The translations under genes were made by a program, and so were the position numbers. The notes beneath the pieces were generated by a model. That model saw nothing but the letters and a program-made list of their open reading frames with translations, had not been told where the DNA came from and made no database searches. Shown in pieces: positions 7,161 to 15,973 of a stretch of DNA of 64,000 nucleotides. Source of the DNA: PGYR01 sp046290495 (GTDB lineage: Bacteria > Bacteroidota > Ignavibacteria > Kapaibacteriales > UBA2268); contig JBKAGT010000005.1 of the NCBI GenBank assembly GCA_046290495.1, forward strand, positions 1,364,001 through 1,428,000. Direction: 5' to 3'. Within the stretch, counting starts at the first letter, position 1. Each line of letters begins with the position of its first letter.

Positions 7161-8399
7161 ATGCAAGCAACATATGACATTTACATAATTGGAGCTGGGA
7201 TAAGCGGACTAATCGCTGCTTATGAGCTTGAGCAAAAAGGATACAAACCAACCATAATAGAAAAGAAGGATAGCGTTGGCGGTAGAGTAAAAACTATAGA
7301 TGAGAATGGTTTTGCTTTGGACCTCGGATTTCAAGTATTGCTGGACGCCTACCCAATGGCAAATAAATATCTCAATATGGACGAGCTTCAATTGACGAAA
7401 TTAGAGTCAGGAGCTATGGTATATGTTGGAGACAAAACATACCTGATTGGTGACCCACTCCGAAATCTAAGAGTACTCATACCAACACTATTGGCAGATG
7501 TCGGTTCTATAAAAGACAAGCTAAAAATCCTAAGTCTAAGCAACAAGGTAAAGCGCAAATCTATAGAGGATATATTTCAATCTCCAGAGACTACAACAAA
7601 AGAATACCTAGAGGACTTCGGGTTTTCATCTAAGATAATCGAAAGGTTTTTCAAGCCATTTTTTGCAGGTATATTTTTGGAACCAGATTTAAGAACATCA
7701 AGTAGAATGTTTGAATTCGTTTACAAAATGTTTGGTGAAGGTTATGCTTGTATTCCTAAAAATGGTATTGGTGAAATCAGCAAGCAACTAAAAAGTAAAT
7801 TGAAAAACACTGAGTTCATATTCGACCGAGAAGTGAAAAAAATAACATCTGAGTATATAACAATCGATTCAGATGAACAAATACCTCACAGAGGGGTTAT
7901 AGTGACTAACAAAGCTTCAATAGATGTTGATAGTAGCAATAAAAAAGTTGATTGGAAAGAATGCATGTGTCTATATTTTGAGGTAGATAAAACTAATATT
8001 CCCAATAAGACTATTGCATTGATATCTGACTCTGGAAAATTATCGAATAATCTATATGCTTATAAGGATAACAATACTGGTAAGAATATACTTTCAGTGA
8101 CTACGCTAAAGCATTACAACATGAAAGATGAAGAGGTGATTGATAAGATTACAGCAGAAGTCAAACAGTACACCAGTGCCTCAGATGTGAGATATATTCA
8201 GAGCTATAGAATCCGACATGCATTACCCGATATCAGAAACCTAAGGCATACTGCAAACAGAGATGAAATAGAGATTATGGAAAATGTCTATTTAGCAGGT
8301 GACTATCTTCTGAATGGCTCACTAAATGCAGCTATGGAATCAGGACGACTAGCGGCTATGGAGATCGTAGAAAATGCCAAGAGCAATACAAGAAATTAA
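7161..8399 (+). CDS. FAD-dependent amine oxidase/phytoene desaturase-like oxidoreductase
   Basis: 412 residues from the ATG at 7161, chosen because AGGAAA lies a few bases upstream; an ATG at 7134 would add nine residues. The N-terminal FAD-binding motif is IIGAGISGLIAAYELEQKG followed by the acidic IIEKK and GGRVKT, and the C-terminus has the second FAD motif NVYLAGDYLLNGSLNAAMESG. This is the amine oxidase/protoporphyrinogen oxidase/desaturase superfamily. Substrate unknown. The next gene, a flavin reductase-like protein, starts 17 bases after the stop, so the two likely form an operon. Such flavoproteins often travel with photolyases in Bacteroidota, and photolyase genes occur 20-28 kb downstream here. 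Confidence 0.87.
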   Translation: MQATYDIYIIGAGISGLIAAYELEQKGYKPTIIEKKDSVGGRVKTIDENGFALDLGFQVLLDAYPMANKYLNMDELQLTKLESGAMVYVGDKTYLIGDPLRNLRVLIPTLLADVGSIKDKLKILSLSNKVKRKSIEDIFQSPETTTKEYLEDFGFSSKIIERFFKPFFAGIFLEPDLRTSSRMFEFVYKMFGEGYACIPKNGIGEISKQLKSKLKNTEFIFDREVKKITSEYITIDSDEQIPHRGVIVTNKASIDVDSSNKKVDWKECMCLYFEVDKTNIPNKTIALISDSGKLSNNLYAYKDNNTGKNILSVTTLKHYNMKDEEVIDKITAEVKQYTSASDVRYIQSYRIRHALPDIRNLRHTANRDEIEIMENVYLAGDYLLNGSLNAAMESGRLAAMEIVENAKSNTRN

Positions 8400-8416
8400 C
8401 AGGAGCAAATAGTTAA

Positions 8417-9061
8417 ATGCCTACTTATGACTTACAAGACATACTAAACTTAGAAAAATTCCATCGTGTTTCACTGATAAACAAAATGTCAGGACTTAGG
8501 AGTGCAAACCTAATCGGTACGAAGGGAAATGGCGGAGTATCAAATCTAGCGGTTTTCAACTCTGTCACTCACATAGGAGCAAAACCCCCACTATTGGGAT
8601 TTATACTAAGGCCATTGCTGGTAGAGAGACATACGTATGATAATATCAAAGAGAATAAGTATTATACTATCAATCATGTGAACAAAGAAATACATCAGAA
8701 TGCACACATGAGTTCGGCAAAATATCCAAGCGATGTTTCTGAGTTTGACCAGTGTGGATTGACAGAGGTCTATATCGATGATTTCCCTGCTCCATTCGTA
8801 GAAGAGAGCAAAATAAAGATAGGTCTCTCATTTCAAGAGGAAGTTCTTATCAATTCAAATAAAACAATCTTGATGATAGGAAGAATTGAAAAAATCATTT
8901 TGCCAGATGAAGGAATAACCGAGGACGGAGATGTTGACTTCGAGGCATTAGATACTGTTGGCATTGGTGGTCTGGATACATACTATGAGTGCAAAAGAAT
9001 TGATAGATACGAATATGCAAGACCATATAATGAGATTAAGAAAATAGAGACATCAAAGTAA
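8417..9061 (+). CDS. Flavin reductase-like (FMN-binding split-barrel) protein
   Basis: 214 residues, preceded by an AGGAG Shine-Dalgarno sequence. The N-terminal half fits the flavin reductase-like split barrel that binds FMN: NLIGTKGNGGVSNLAVFNSV, GAKPPLLGFILRP and a Tyr/Asn segment KYYTINHV. Such proteins reduce free flavin or oxidise a small substrate with bound FMN. It is 17 bases downstream of the FAD oxidoreductase and probably cotranscribed with it. This pairing suggests one redox pathway, possibly dealing with photo-oxidised lipids or chromophores, but that is inference. No membrane segment. Confidence 0.82.
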   Translation: MPTYDLQDILNLEKFHRVSLINKMSGLRSANLIGTKGNGGVSNLAVFNSVTHIGAKPPLLGFILRPLLVERHTYDNIKENKYYTINHVNKEIHQNAHMSSAKYPSDVSEFDQCGLTEVYIDDFPAPFVEESKIKIGLSFQEEVLINSNKTILMIGRIEKIILPDEGITEDGDVDFEALDTVGIGGLDTYYECKRIDRYEYARPYNEIKKIETSK

Positions 9062-9088
9062 GCATTGGGAACTCTGATAAAGAACGCG

Positions 9089-10291
9089 TTACTTCTCTAT
9101 AGTGAAAGTAAACTTAGCTCCATTTCCTACTGTTGACTCTACTTCAATGGTGCCACCGCTTTTCTCTACAACTTTCTTCACTGTTGCCAAGCCAATACCA
9201 TTACCACTTTGACCATATCTATCTTTGGAAGCAAATACTTTAAATATCTCGAATATTTTATCTTGATTTTCTGGAGTGATACCAGGTCCATTGTCCTTAA
9301 CGTAAAACTCATAATGTTTGTCAGAAGCAGAAACTCCAAGTTCAATCTCTATCTGCTCTTTGTCATTATATTTGATAGCATTAGAAACCAGATTTATTAG
9401 TATCTGCATTAGTGCAGTCCTGTTTGTGACTATACTATCTATATCAGATTTAAGAGTTAGGTTCAATTTATTTTCATAGCTGAATAGCCGTGTTATGTTC
9501 TCTTTCAAATCACCTATTTTAATATCAGTCTTTTCTTCTTTTAGGACTTTATCACTTCTGCTATGTTCTAGCAAACCTTTGATTAATTCCATCAATTTAT
9601 CAGATGAGTCCTGAATTATCCTAAGTATATCTTTTCCATCTTCATCTATCTTATGACCATAATCTTTAGTGAATAATTGAACTAGCCCATTGATTCCTGA
9701 CAGTGGAGATTTTATGTCATGTGCCGCAACAGAAGCAAATCTCTCCAACTCTTGATTCTTTTCTTTCAAATCTTCAACTGCTTTTTCTATTTCAGCTTTA
9801 GCTTTTCTAAGATTTAATATGTTCATTACTTGATTACCTAGAGCTTGTAAGGAGTCCAATTGACTTTGGCTTAATGACTTTGGTTTGTCATCAATCACAC
9901 ACAGAGTTCCCAATGGCAGGTTGTTTTCACTCACTAATGGTACACCTGCATAGAAAATCACTTTCGGTTCACCTGTTACCAATGGGTTGTCATGAAAACG
10001 CTCATCATTTCTCGAATCTTCAATCACAAATATATTTTCTTGGTCATTAATAGCGTGTGCGCAGAAGGCATATTCTTTTGGTGTTTCCGTGGCAGCAAGA
10101 CCATGGTGTGATTTGAACCATTGTCGTTTGTCATCTACCAAACTAATAAGTGAAATGTGGCAGTCGCACAACTCAGCTGCTATAGCAGTTATATCGTCAT
10201 AGTCCGACTCAGGTAGGGTATCTAGTACGGAATAGGAATCTAGCTCTTTTAGTCTTTCACTTTCATTTTTGTGGTCTTTTGGTTCTATCAT
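9089..10291 (-). CDS. GAF-domain sensor histidine kinase
   Basis: 400 residues, no signal peptide or membrane helix, so a cytosolic sensor. A GAF domain spans about 20-160 (RQWFKSHHGL, FCAHAI, FYAGVPLV, LGTLCVID), a short coiled coil follows (160-187), then the dimerisation/phosphoacceptor domain with H box FASVAAHDIKSPLSG (His191) and the ATPase domain with N box NLVSNAIKYND, G1 DNGPGI, F box and G2 GNGIGLATVKKVVEKSGG. All catalytic boxes look intact. The GAF sequence belongs to the type found with blue-light or redox sensors, but no chromophore cysteine can be assigned. No response regulator is adjacent; the nearest is the single-domain one at 48563. Confidence 0.92.
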   Translation of the reverse strand: MIEPKDHKNESERLKELDSYSVLDTLPESDYDDITAIAAELCDCHISLISLVDDKRQWFKSHHGLAATETPKEYAFCAHAINDQENIFVIEDSRNDERFHDNPLVTGEPKVIFYAGVPLVSENNLPLGTLCVIDDKPKSLSQSQLDSLQALGNQVMNILNLRKAKAEIEKAVEDLKEKNQELERFASVAAHDIKSPLSGINGLVQLFTKDYGHKIDEDGKDILRIIQDSSDKLMELIKGLLEHSRSDKVLKEEKTDIKIGDLKENITRLFSYENKLNLTLKSDIDSIVTNRTALMQILINLVSNAIKYNDKEQIEIELGVSASDKHYEFYVKDNGPGITPENQDKIFEIFKVFASKDRYGQSGNGIGLATVKKVVEKSGGTIEVESTVGNGAKFTFTIEK

Positions 10292-10371
10292 TATGAACTT
10301 ATTTTAGTTGGTATCTACCCAAATATATTGATATTAGTCATCCTTACCAAATGTAATTTTGTCAGTCAAGA

Positions 10372-10788
10372 TTACTTTATGAAATGAACGTTTTGAATCT
10401 TATCATTCTCGATTGTGTAGATAGCAATGGCGTTTACTATTTCGCCTTCTATTATTCCTGTGACTTCCTCTGTGTCGATTACTACATTTCCAAGGACTTC
10501 GCGGTGGGTGAGTTTGCAGTGTAGGTTTACTGCTTTCTCAAACATCTTGCCGTACCTATCGCGCATCTTTTCTTTTCCTTTGTACATCAGTTCATCTGGG
10601 AAAGTATATATCTCAACACTATCGCTGAATGGCACAAGAAATTTGTCTATATCTCGGTTGTTATAGGCCTCTAGCTGTTCTGTTGCCAATCTTTCGGCAG
10701 TCTGTTCTATTTCCGTCATTTCTTTCTCTTTCGTTTGTGATATTTGTATGCTCGCAAAAAGCAATAGTAGTAGTATAGTTTTCTTCAT
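10372..10788 (-). CDS. Secreted NTF2-like (SnoaL/ketosteroid isomerase fold) protein
   Basis: 138 residues with a signal peptide (ILLLLLFASIQISQT). The mature part fits the NTF2-like cone fold: AYNNRDIDKFLVPFSDSVEIYTFPDELMYKG near the start, then the VLGNVVIDTEEVTG and IAIYTIENDKIQNVHF strands at the end. The family covers isomerases, dehydratases and binding proteins and the function here is unknown. It lies 21 bases downstream of the TetR gene on the same strand and may be cotranscribed with it. Confidence 0.8.
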   Translation of the reverse strand: MKKTILLLLLFASIQISQTKEKEMTEIEQTAERLATEQLEAYNNRDIDKFLVPFSDSVEIYTFPDELMYKGKEKMRDRYGKMFEKAVNLHCKLTHREVLGNVVIDTEEVTGIIEGEIVNAIAIYTIENDKIQNVHFIK

Positions 10789-10809
10789 GCTTTGAACTTT
10801 TTTAATTTA

Positions 10810-11412
10810 TTATTTTTCAAGAGACATGCCTTTCAGAATCATCTCCATTGCCCACCTTAGAGTATCTTCCGTTTCCTTATCATCTAGGTTGCATACATCT
10901 TTACAAGCTATAGTAGCATCAATACCCATAAGAACAGAAGAGATATCAATCAATTTTTTGAAATCAGATTTTGTAAACTCATCTTTGTAAGTTTCAAGCG
11001 CCTTATTTAGAGACTTAACTCTCCTTGCTCCTCTGAGTTGTTCTTTAGTAATAATTGATTCTGATAGGACAGCACTTAGATATCTTCTGAAAACTGTTTC
11101 ATTTTTGAGGGCTAACTCAGTGTAATGTTTTTGTATAAATAATATTCTTTCAGTAAATTTTAAACCTTTTACTTGATCATAAATTTGATCAGATGATTTG
11201 TGATGAAGATCTAGTGTTGCTTCTGTAAAAAGCAAATCTATATTAGAATAATATCTATAAACTGTTGCCCTGGAGATATTAGCCTTTTTCGCAACATCTT
11301 CTAAAGTAATTTTCTTTTCTTCTTTCATCAGTGCCTTAGCTGCATCGAGAATATCTAACCGAGTTTGATATTTCTGCTTGGCTCTGCCGTTTTTAATCTT
11401 TGATTTTTTCAT
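10810..11412 (-). CDS. TetR-family transcriptional repressor
   Basis: 200 residues. The N-terminal DNA-binding domain (about 17-65) reads TRLDILDAAKALMKEE, then ITLEDVAKKANISRATVYRYY, a canonical TetR helix-turn-helix. The C-terminal ligand domain is helical and unassigned. It is divergent from the cupin/SDR pair, and a perfect 16-bp palindrome lies 52 bases from its start, overlapping the promoter of the cupin gene. The likely role is repression of cupin-SDR, and perhaps of itself, relieved by an unknown ligand. Confidence 0.92.
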   Translation of the reverse strand: MKKSKIKNGRAKQKYQTRLDILDAAKALMKEEKKITLEDVAKKANISRATVYRYYSNIDLLFTEATLDLHHKSSDQIYDQVKGLKFTERILFIQKHYTELALKNETVFRRYLSAVLSESIITKEQLRGARRVKSLNKALETYKDEFTKSDFKKLIDISSVLMGIDATIACKDVCNLDDKETEDTLRWAMEMILKGMSLEK

Positions 11413-11432
11413 AAGACAAATTTCTCATTTAA

Positions 11433-11480
11433 TTTGTATAAATCAAAATGTTGATATATATTTGTGAGACAGTTGTCTCA
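11433..11480 (+). promoter_or_regulatory. Cupin-SDR promoter with TetR-type operator
   Basis: Bacteroidota-type promoter: TTTG at 11433-11436, 20-bp spacer, TATATTTG at 11457-11464. The operator TGAGACAGTTGTCTCA (11465-11480) follows at once: 7-bp arms TGAGACA/TGTCTCA around GT. It would cover the transcription start, so a bound repressor would block initiation. The divergent TetR gene makes it the obvious ligand protein. Confidence 0.8.
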
Positions 11481-11496
11481 TCAAATAGGTTTAAAA

Positions 11497-11931
11497 ATGA
11501 AAAATAATAACAAACTATGCGTTTTAGGACACAAAATAAGCCCAATAGAAGTTTCTGGCAATTATGACATGGTAATAGGAGAAACCGATCCAAATATTCC
11601 TGGACCGCCACCGCACTTTCATTCTGGATTAAATGAAATGTTTATGGTGTTGGAAGGCGAAATGGAATTTGTAGTAGATGGTGAATCTAAGAAAGTGAGA
11701 CAGGGAGAAAGTATTGATTTTCCTCCAAATGTTGTTCATACATTTAAGAATAATGGAGAAACAACATGCAAGTGGGTAAATATTCATAGCCCTAAGGGAT
11801 TTTTATCATTTTTTAAAGATATGGGTATTCCTGAAAATGAATCAGAAGCTATGAAAAAATCAGTTGATGAGGGTATTATTAAGAGAGTGATGGAAACAGC
11901 TCAAAATTATGATATGCATATAAAAGTATGA
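11497..11931 (+). CDS. Cupin-domain protein
   Basis: 144 residues from the ATG at 11497; an upstream GTG at 11464 falls in the promoter/operator and is rejected. A single cupin barrel with metal motif PPPHFHSGLNEMFMVLEG (His40, His42, Glu47) and motif 2 FPPNVVHTFKN (His81), so a mononuclear metal site is expected. Related to quercetin dioxygenase-like cupins, many of which are small dioxygenases, isomerases or binding proteins. It is followed after 7 bases by an SDR gene, and both are downstream of a TetR operator. Probable inducible detoxification or degradation unit; substrate unknown. Confidence 0.9.
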   Translation: MKNNNKLCVLGHKISPIEVSGNYDMVIGETDPNIPGPPPHFHSGLNEMFMVLEGEMEFVVDGESKKVRQGESIDFPPNVVHTFKNNGETTCKWVNIHSPKGFLSFFKDMGIPENESEAMKKSVDEGIIKRVMETAQNYDMHIKV

Positions 11932-11938
11932 GAAAACA

Positions 11939-12547
11939 ATGAATATTTTAATTATAGGTGCTACGGGCACAATTGGGAAAGAAGTTGCTAAGTTAAGTGT
12001 AGAGAAGGGGCATAAAGTGATATCAGCATCCCGAAAATTAGAACCTTCTATAAATATTGATGACTCCACGTCTTTAGATAATTATTTTAGTGAATCACCA
12101 AGTTTAGATGCAGTTATTTGTGTTGCTGGAAATGCTAGTTTTGGCAGTCTAGAAGACTTATCTGATAATCAAATAAGTTTAGGCATAAAAAGTAAATTAC
12201 TTGGTCAAATAAACTTAGTAAAAAAAGGACTTAGAAAAATAAATCCTGGAGGGGTAATTATACTCACTGGTGGAATGTTGGCGTACAATCCATGGCCGGA
12301 AACAAGTAACATAGCAATGGTCAATGCAGGTTTAGATGGATTTGTTAAGGCAATTTCATTAGAACTTAAAGATGAGAAACGTGTAAATATTGTACACCCA
12401 CCATTAATTAGTGAGACTGCTGAAGCAATGGGAATGGATCCATCTCCTTGGCCTTCAGCAAGAATGGTTGCGGAAACTTATATTTCGAATTTGGAAAGTA
12501 AATCGAAGGGGGAATCGTTATTTGTAGAGGGATACAGTCCAAATTAA
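11939..12547 (+). CDS. Small SDR-family oxidoreductase-like protein lacking the catalytic Tyr
   Basis: 202 residues, shorter than classical SDRs. The Rossmann nucleotide motif is GATGTIG (residues 7-13), followed by HKVISASRK for NADP-type selectivity, and a NAG-like segment VAGNASFG. At the usual YxxxK position the sequence reads NIAMVNAGLDGFVKAISLEL, so the catalytic Tyr and Lys are absent. A small SDR subfamily with this change is known to me; its activity is unclear. It is 7 bases after the cupin gene and shares its TetR-controlled promoter. Confidence 0.85.
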   Translation: MNILIIGATGTIGKEVAKLSVEKGHKVISASRKLEPSINIDDSTSLDNYFSESPSLDAVICVAGNASFGSLEDLSDNQISLGIKSKLLGQINLVKKGLRKINPGGVIILTGGMLAYNPWPETSNIAMVNAGLDGFVKAISLELKDEKRVNIVHPPLISETAEAMGMDPSPWPSARMVAETYISNLESKSKGESLFVEGYSPN

Positions 12548-12598
12548 ATTGACTTAAAAAATTAAGAATTGTAAAATTGGTAGTGGGTTTAATTTGAA

Positions 12599-13180
12599 CT
12601 AACAACCACAGTGCCCATTAACATAGTCAATAATATCTGGAAAAAACTCGTTGAACTCATCGTTGAAGCGGTCATAATCATCAAGCAAATGGTCAACTGC
12701 ATTCCCAAAATTTGATGGGAAGCTAGTACGCTGATCCATTTTATCTAGAGTGAATTTCAGCCCCTCTATAGATTTATAGTTATTAAGCCAATCGTTTTCT
12801 ATCATTCGTGGAAGGCTAAGTTTTAGCCGAGCTGGTAGATCGCTCTTCCTCCTTGCGAATACTTTATAAACATCTTGAGCATATTCAGGTAACGATATAT
12901 CTGAGTAACGCTCCCAGTTGTTAGCAAGCAAGTGGTCATAGAGCACATCGATTACTACTGGTGAATATTTCTTGTGCTTAGGTCTAAGTCTGCGAGTCGC
13001 CTTGCGTACGATTGCGTGTTTGTCAGTGAATGAATCAATCTTCCTGTGCAGCTCTATTCCAGCGTGAATCTCATCTGGTATATTAGTCAGCTCTTTCATT
13101 GTGATTGAGTCCGCGATAAAGTTACCAATCAGTAGGTCTTCATTGTCACAAGATAGAAATATATGGGCTAGGTAGTTCAT
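12599..13180 (-). CDS. Acyl carrier protein phosphodiesterase (AcpH/DUF479 family)
   Basis: 193 residues, the normal length. The N-terminus MNYLAHIFLSCDNEDLLIGNF and the following GIELHRKIDSFTDKH, VIDVLYDHLLANNW segments with their His and Asp residues match AcpH, an HD-fold hydrolase that removes 4'-phosphopantetheine from ACP. Cytosolic. Stand-alone gene; it converges with the SDR gene, with 51 bases between them. Confidence 0.9.
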   Translation of the reverse strand: MNYLAHIFLSCDNEDLLIGNFIADSITMKELTNIPDEIHAGIELHRKIDSFTDKHAIVRKATRRLRPKHKKYSPVVIDVLYDHLLANNWERYSDISLPEYAQDVYKVFARRKSDLPARLKLSLPRMIENDWLNNYKSIEGLKFTLDKMDQRTSFPSNFGNAVDHLLDDYDRFNDEFNEFFPDIIDYVNGHCGC

Positions 13181-13226
13181 AGATTAGTAAGACGAATTTG
13201 CATATAAAAAGATGTAATTAGTTAAA

Positions 13227-13778
13227 CTATCTGATTTCGAGTAGCTCTTCTATTATTTCTATTGGGGCTCCATTGTGTTCATCACCCAGATATACTTTAC
13301 AGTTGCTATCTAATCCTTTTATTTTATAAATAACTTCTAAGTATTTATGCAAAGTAGCAATATTCTGCTCTTTAGAATTGCTTTTTGGAAAAGATGATTT
13401 GTTGCTAAATACAAGTTCTATTTCAATTTCGTTTTTTTCTTTATCTATCCAGATATGATAATTAGCTGTTTCTTTTTCCGTAAAATCTGCTCGTATAATA
13501 TTCATATATTTTTCTTCCTTGTATTCAGTAATCGTATTGATTAATGAACTATAAAAACTAATTGGCTTTGTGAGAGAGAAACTGTTCAAACATATTATCT
13601 GTGGATTAGGCGAGTTGTTTGTAATTATTTTAAGTGCCTCTCGTACGTTCGAATAATCTAGATTAAGAATATAGAATTCAGTTAAACTACCGGAATAATC
13701 ACTAATTATTAGATTGATTTTCTCCCAGTTGTCATTTATAAAGTTTTCAGTCTTCAATTCTAGTCCGATTATATTCAT
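13227..13778 (-). CDS. Hypothetical protein overlapping the preceding secreted protein gene
   Basis: 183 residues, soluble, acidic, no signal peptide and no recognised family. It contains hydrophobic strands (KINLIISDYSG; EFYILNLDYSN; PQIICLNSF) that suggest an alpha/beta fold. Its ATG lies inside the last 32 bases of the 273-residue gene upstream, so translation is probably coupled. Small orphan genes of this kind are often immunity-like or accessory, but nothing here proves that. Confidence 0.6.
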   Translation of the reverse strand: MNIIGLELKTENFINDNWEKINLIISDYSGSLTEFYILNLDYSNVREALKIITNNSPNPQIICLNSFSLTKPISFYSSLINTITEYKEEKYMNIIRADFTEKETANYHIWIDKEKNEIEIELVFSNKSSFPKSNSKEQNIATLHKYLEVIYKIKGLDSNCKVYLGDEHNGAPIEIIEELLEIR

Positions 13779-14568
13779 TAACGTCTTTAATTAAATACTT
13801 AAATTGTTGATCAATAGGCACAGACCTACTCATACAACCAGAGCAGCTTTTTATAAAACCTTCTTTTTCAGAAATTATTTTAATCATTTCTTTTACATTA
13901 GATTCAAACTGAACACCCTCTTTTTCAAGTGTTAATATTCCTTCTATTGCATAAAACTGTATCTCTAGAGTTGGGGAACCAACCCAGTTTATCAACTCTT
14001 CTCGATTTTGATTTTTTAATAATGAATCTAATTTTTTTCTATACAAAGGTGGCTTACCAATAAATCCGCAACTCCAACCATAAGCTATTTTAGTTGAAAA
14101 TAACCCATCCATATTAATGGGAATAGAGTAAATTGATTTGAAATCTGATTTAAATTTCATTATTTCCTCTGTTGAATCTTTGAAATGGACTACTTCATAT
14201 TCAATCCAATCATCTTCAACCCCTTTATATTTCTTTTGTGCTAATTCACAAAAAATCAATTTGTCGTTAATATTCTTTATATATCTAATTTTGTAAGTAT
14301 CTCCGTAAAAGACTGCGTTATCTAATGTATCAACTATATGTTTATCAAATATTATAATTCCTTCAGAATAATCATTCACTATTTCTCTTTCGATTTCAAC
14401 ATGCCAAACGTATTTCAGCACATTGTTTGAACTTTCTTTAAGGCTATCGAGCTTTTTTTCTAGATAGTTATAATCTAACTTTTCACAATACATCTTAAGT
14501 TCATTCTCTATGGCATGAAGAGAGTTTGTAAAAATTATTCCAATTAAAATATATATTAATAGTTTCAT
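13747..14568 (-). CDS. Secreted hypothetical protein
   Basis: 273 residues with a signal peptide (MKLLIYILIGIIFTNSLHA). The mature protein has a C-terminal segment that resembles a HEAT-like helix (LEIQFYAIEGILTLEKEG) followed by SCSGCMSRS, a CxxC pair that could bind metal or form a disulfide. No named family. It overlaps the downstream 183-residue gene by 32 bases. Function unknown. Confidence 0.65.
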   Translation of the reverse strand: MKLLIYILIGIIFTNSLHAIENELKMYCEKLDYNYLEKKLDSLKESSNNVLKYVWHVEIEREIVNDYSEGIIIFDKHIVDTLDNAVFYGDTYKIRYIKNINDKLIFCELAQKKYKGVEDDWIEYEVVHFKDSTEEIMKFKSDFKSIYSIPINMDGLFSTKIAYGWSCGFIGKPPLYRKKLDSLLKNQNREELINWVGSPTLEIQFYAIEGILTLEKEGVQFESNVKEMIKIISEKEGFIKSCSGCMSRSVPIDQQFKYLIKDVNEYNRTRIED

Positions 14569-14592
14569 GTTTTCTTTAAATGAAGAATGTTT

Positions 14593-15396
14593 CTACTCCT
14601 TACCCATCTCTACTGCCCTATCAAAAGCGGCATAAGCCGCATCTTGAATTAGCTGCATTACGTTGTTGTCTTCCATGGAATCAATTGCTGCTCTGGTAGT
14701 ACCCCCTTTCGATGCTACCTTGTCAATCCATGATTTTGGTGAAATATCATTCTGATTGAATAGCTCTATCGCACCTTCGAATGTGTTGCTCACTAATATC
14801 TTTGAATCGAAGTCAGAGAATCCCATTTTCTTGGCTGCTTCGAGCATCGATTGCATGAAATAGAATACATAGGCAGGACCACTACCAGATATTCCTGTCG
14901 ATGCATCGATAAAGTTTTCAGTGTCAACGTGGATAGAAGTTCCAGTGGTGTCTAACAGACTACGAATCAGAATAAGTTCTACTTTCGAAACCGCTTCCGA
15001 TTCCGTATAAGAAGTGACTCCTTTTCCTACTTTCGCTGGTAAGTTAGGCATTGCTCGTATTACTTTTTCTGCTCCCAGTTTTTCCTGGATTGATTCTATT
15101 GTAACTCCAGCCATAAGCGACACAAAAATTTGATTTTTATTAAGCATGGGCTTTATTTCTTCAAATAATTCATCGCTATGATATGGTTTTACAGCTATGA
15201 AAACTATGTCAGCATTTGGCAAGCAATCATTCAGATTGTCAAATACTTCGAACCTTGGGTCTTTACCTAAGCTTTCTTGCTTTTTGGGGTCTATGTCATA
15301 TATCCTTAGCTTATTTTTCGTGATCAAGGGTGATTTGGACATACCTTCTACGTATGTTAGACCCATATTCCCAGCACCTATTAATAGTATCTTCAT
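14593..15396 (-). CDS. proC: Pyrroline-5-carboxylate reductase
   Basis: Last step of proline synthesis: reduces delta1-pyrroline-5-carboxylate with NAD(P)H; cytosolic. 267 residues, the usual length. N-terminal Rossmann motif LLIGAGNMGLTYVEGM, central AVKPYH, RAMPNLPAKVGKG, GISGSGPAYVFYFMQSM and the C-terminal signature VASKGGTTRAAIDSME (family consensus has Pro where this has Lys). It is a single gene with no other proline genes beside it. Confident assignment. Confidence 0.95.
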   Translation of the reverse strand: MKILLIGAGNMGLTYVEGMSKSPLITKNKLRIYDIDPKKQESLGKDPRFEVFDNLNDCLPNADIVFIAVKPYHSDELFEEIKPMLNKNQIFVSLMAGVTIESIQEKLGAEKVIRAMPNLPAKVGKGVTSYTESEAVSKVELILIRSLLDTTGTSIHVDTENFIDASTGISGSGPAYVFYFMQSMLEAAKKMGFSDFDSKILVSNTFEGAIELFNQNDISPKSWIDKVASKGGTTRAAIDSMEDNNVMQLIQDAAYAAFDRAVEMGKE

Positions 15397-15509
15397 TTTA
15401 TTTCTAGTGTTAATAATACAAACTTCAGTTTAGTACGCATTACTTTGTATTTATTTTTTTGAATAATATATCTTTCAAAAGATACGTAAATTACTGACCT
15501 ATTCAAATA

Positions 15510-15971
15510 TTATAAGCTTTGCAAATGAAGCTTCATTCCCTCGTGGGAATCGGTAAAGCCTAAATCTTGATAGAATCTAATTGCTTCGGGTCTTTTTTTA
15601 TCAGTTGTTAGCTGTATAACATGAGCGCCTTTATTTTTAGCTTTCTCTATGGCCCATTCTATCATTGCTTTCCCTATGCCTTTACCTCTACTTTCTTTAT
15701 GAACCCTTACCGCTTCTATTTGTGCACGAACACCACCTTGATAAGTTAAGTATTGTATAAATGTCAATTGTAGTGTCCCTAAAATCTGATTTGAATCACT
15801 TTCAGCAACTAACAAATACTGATTTTTGTTAATGTCTATTTTTTCAAATGCTTCTGAGTAGCATTTGGGTAGTGGGATTTTACAGTCTTCTCTTTTTTCC
15901 CCGAGCTTATCGTCAGCTAACATTCTGACTATAGTTGGTACGTCAGAGGCAGTGGCTTTTCTTATTTTCAT
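15510..15971 (-). CDS. GNAT-family N-acetyltransferase
   Basis: 153 residues. Acetyl-CoA binding motif A is EAVRVHKESRGKGIGKAMIEWA (R-G-K-G-I-G), and the end RPEAIRFYQDLGFTDSHEGMKLHL is motif B. Substrate unknown; could be an amino acid or antibiotic-type amine. It starts 2 bases after the stop of the hydrolase gene upstream (15974-16897) and may be cotranscribed with it. Confidence 0.92.
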   Translation of the reverse strand: MKIRKATASDVPTIVRMLADDKLGEKREDCKIPLPKCYSEAFEKIDINKNQYLLVAESDSNQILGTLQLTFIQYLTYQGGVRAQIEAVRVHKESRGKGIGKAMIEWAIEKAKNKGAHVIQLTTDKKRPEAIRFYQDLGFTDSHEGMKLHLQSL

Positions 15972-15973
15972 GG

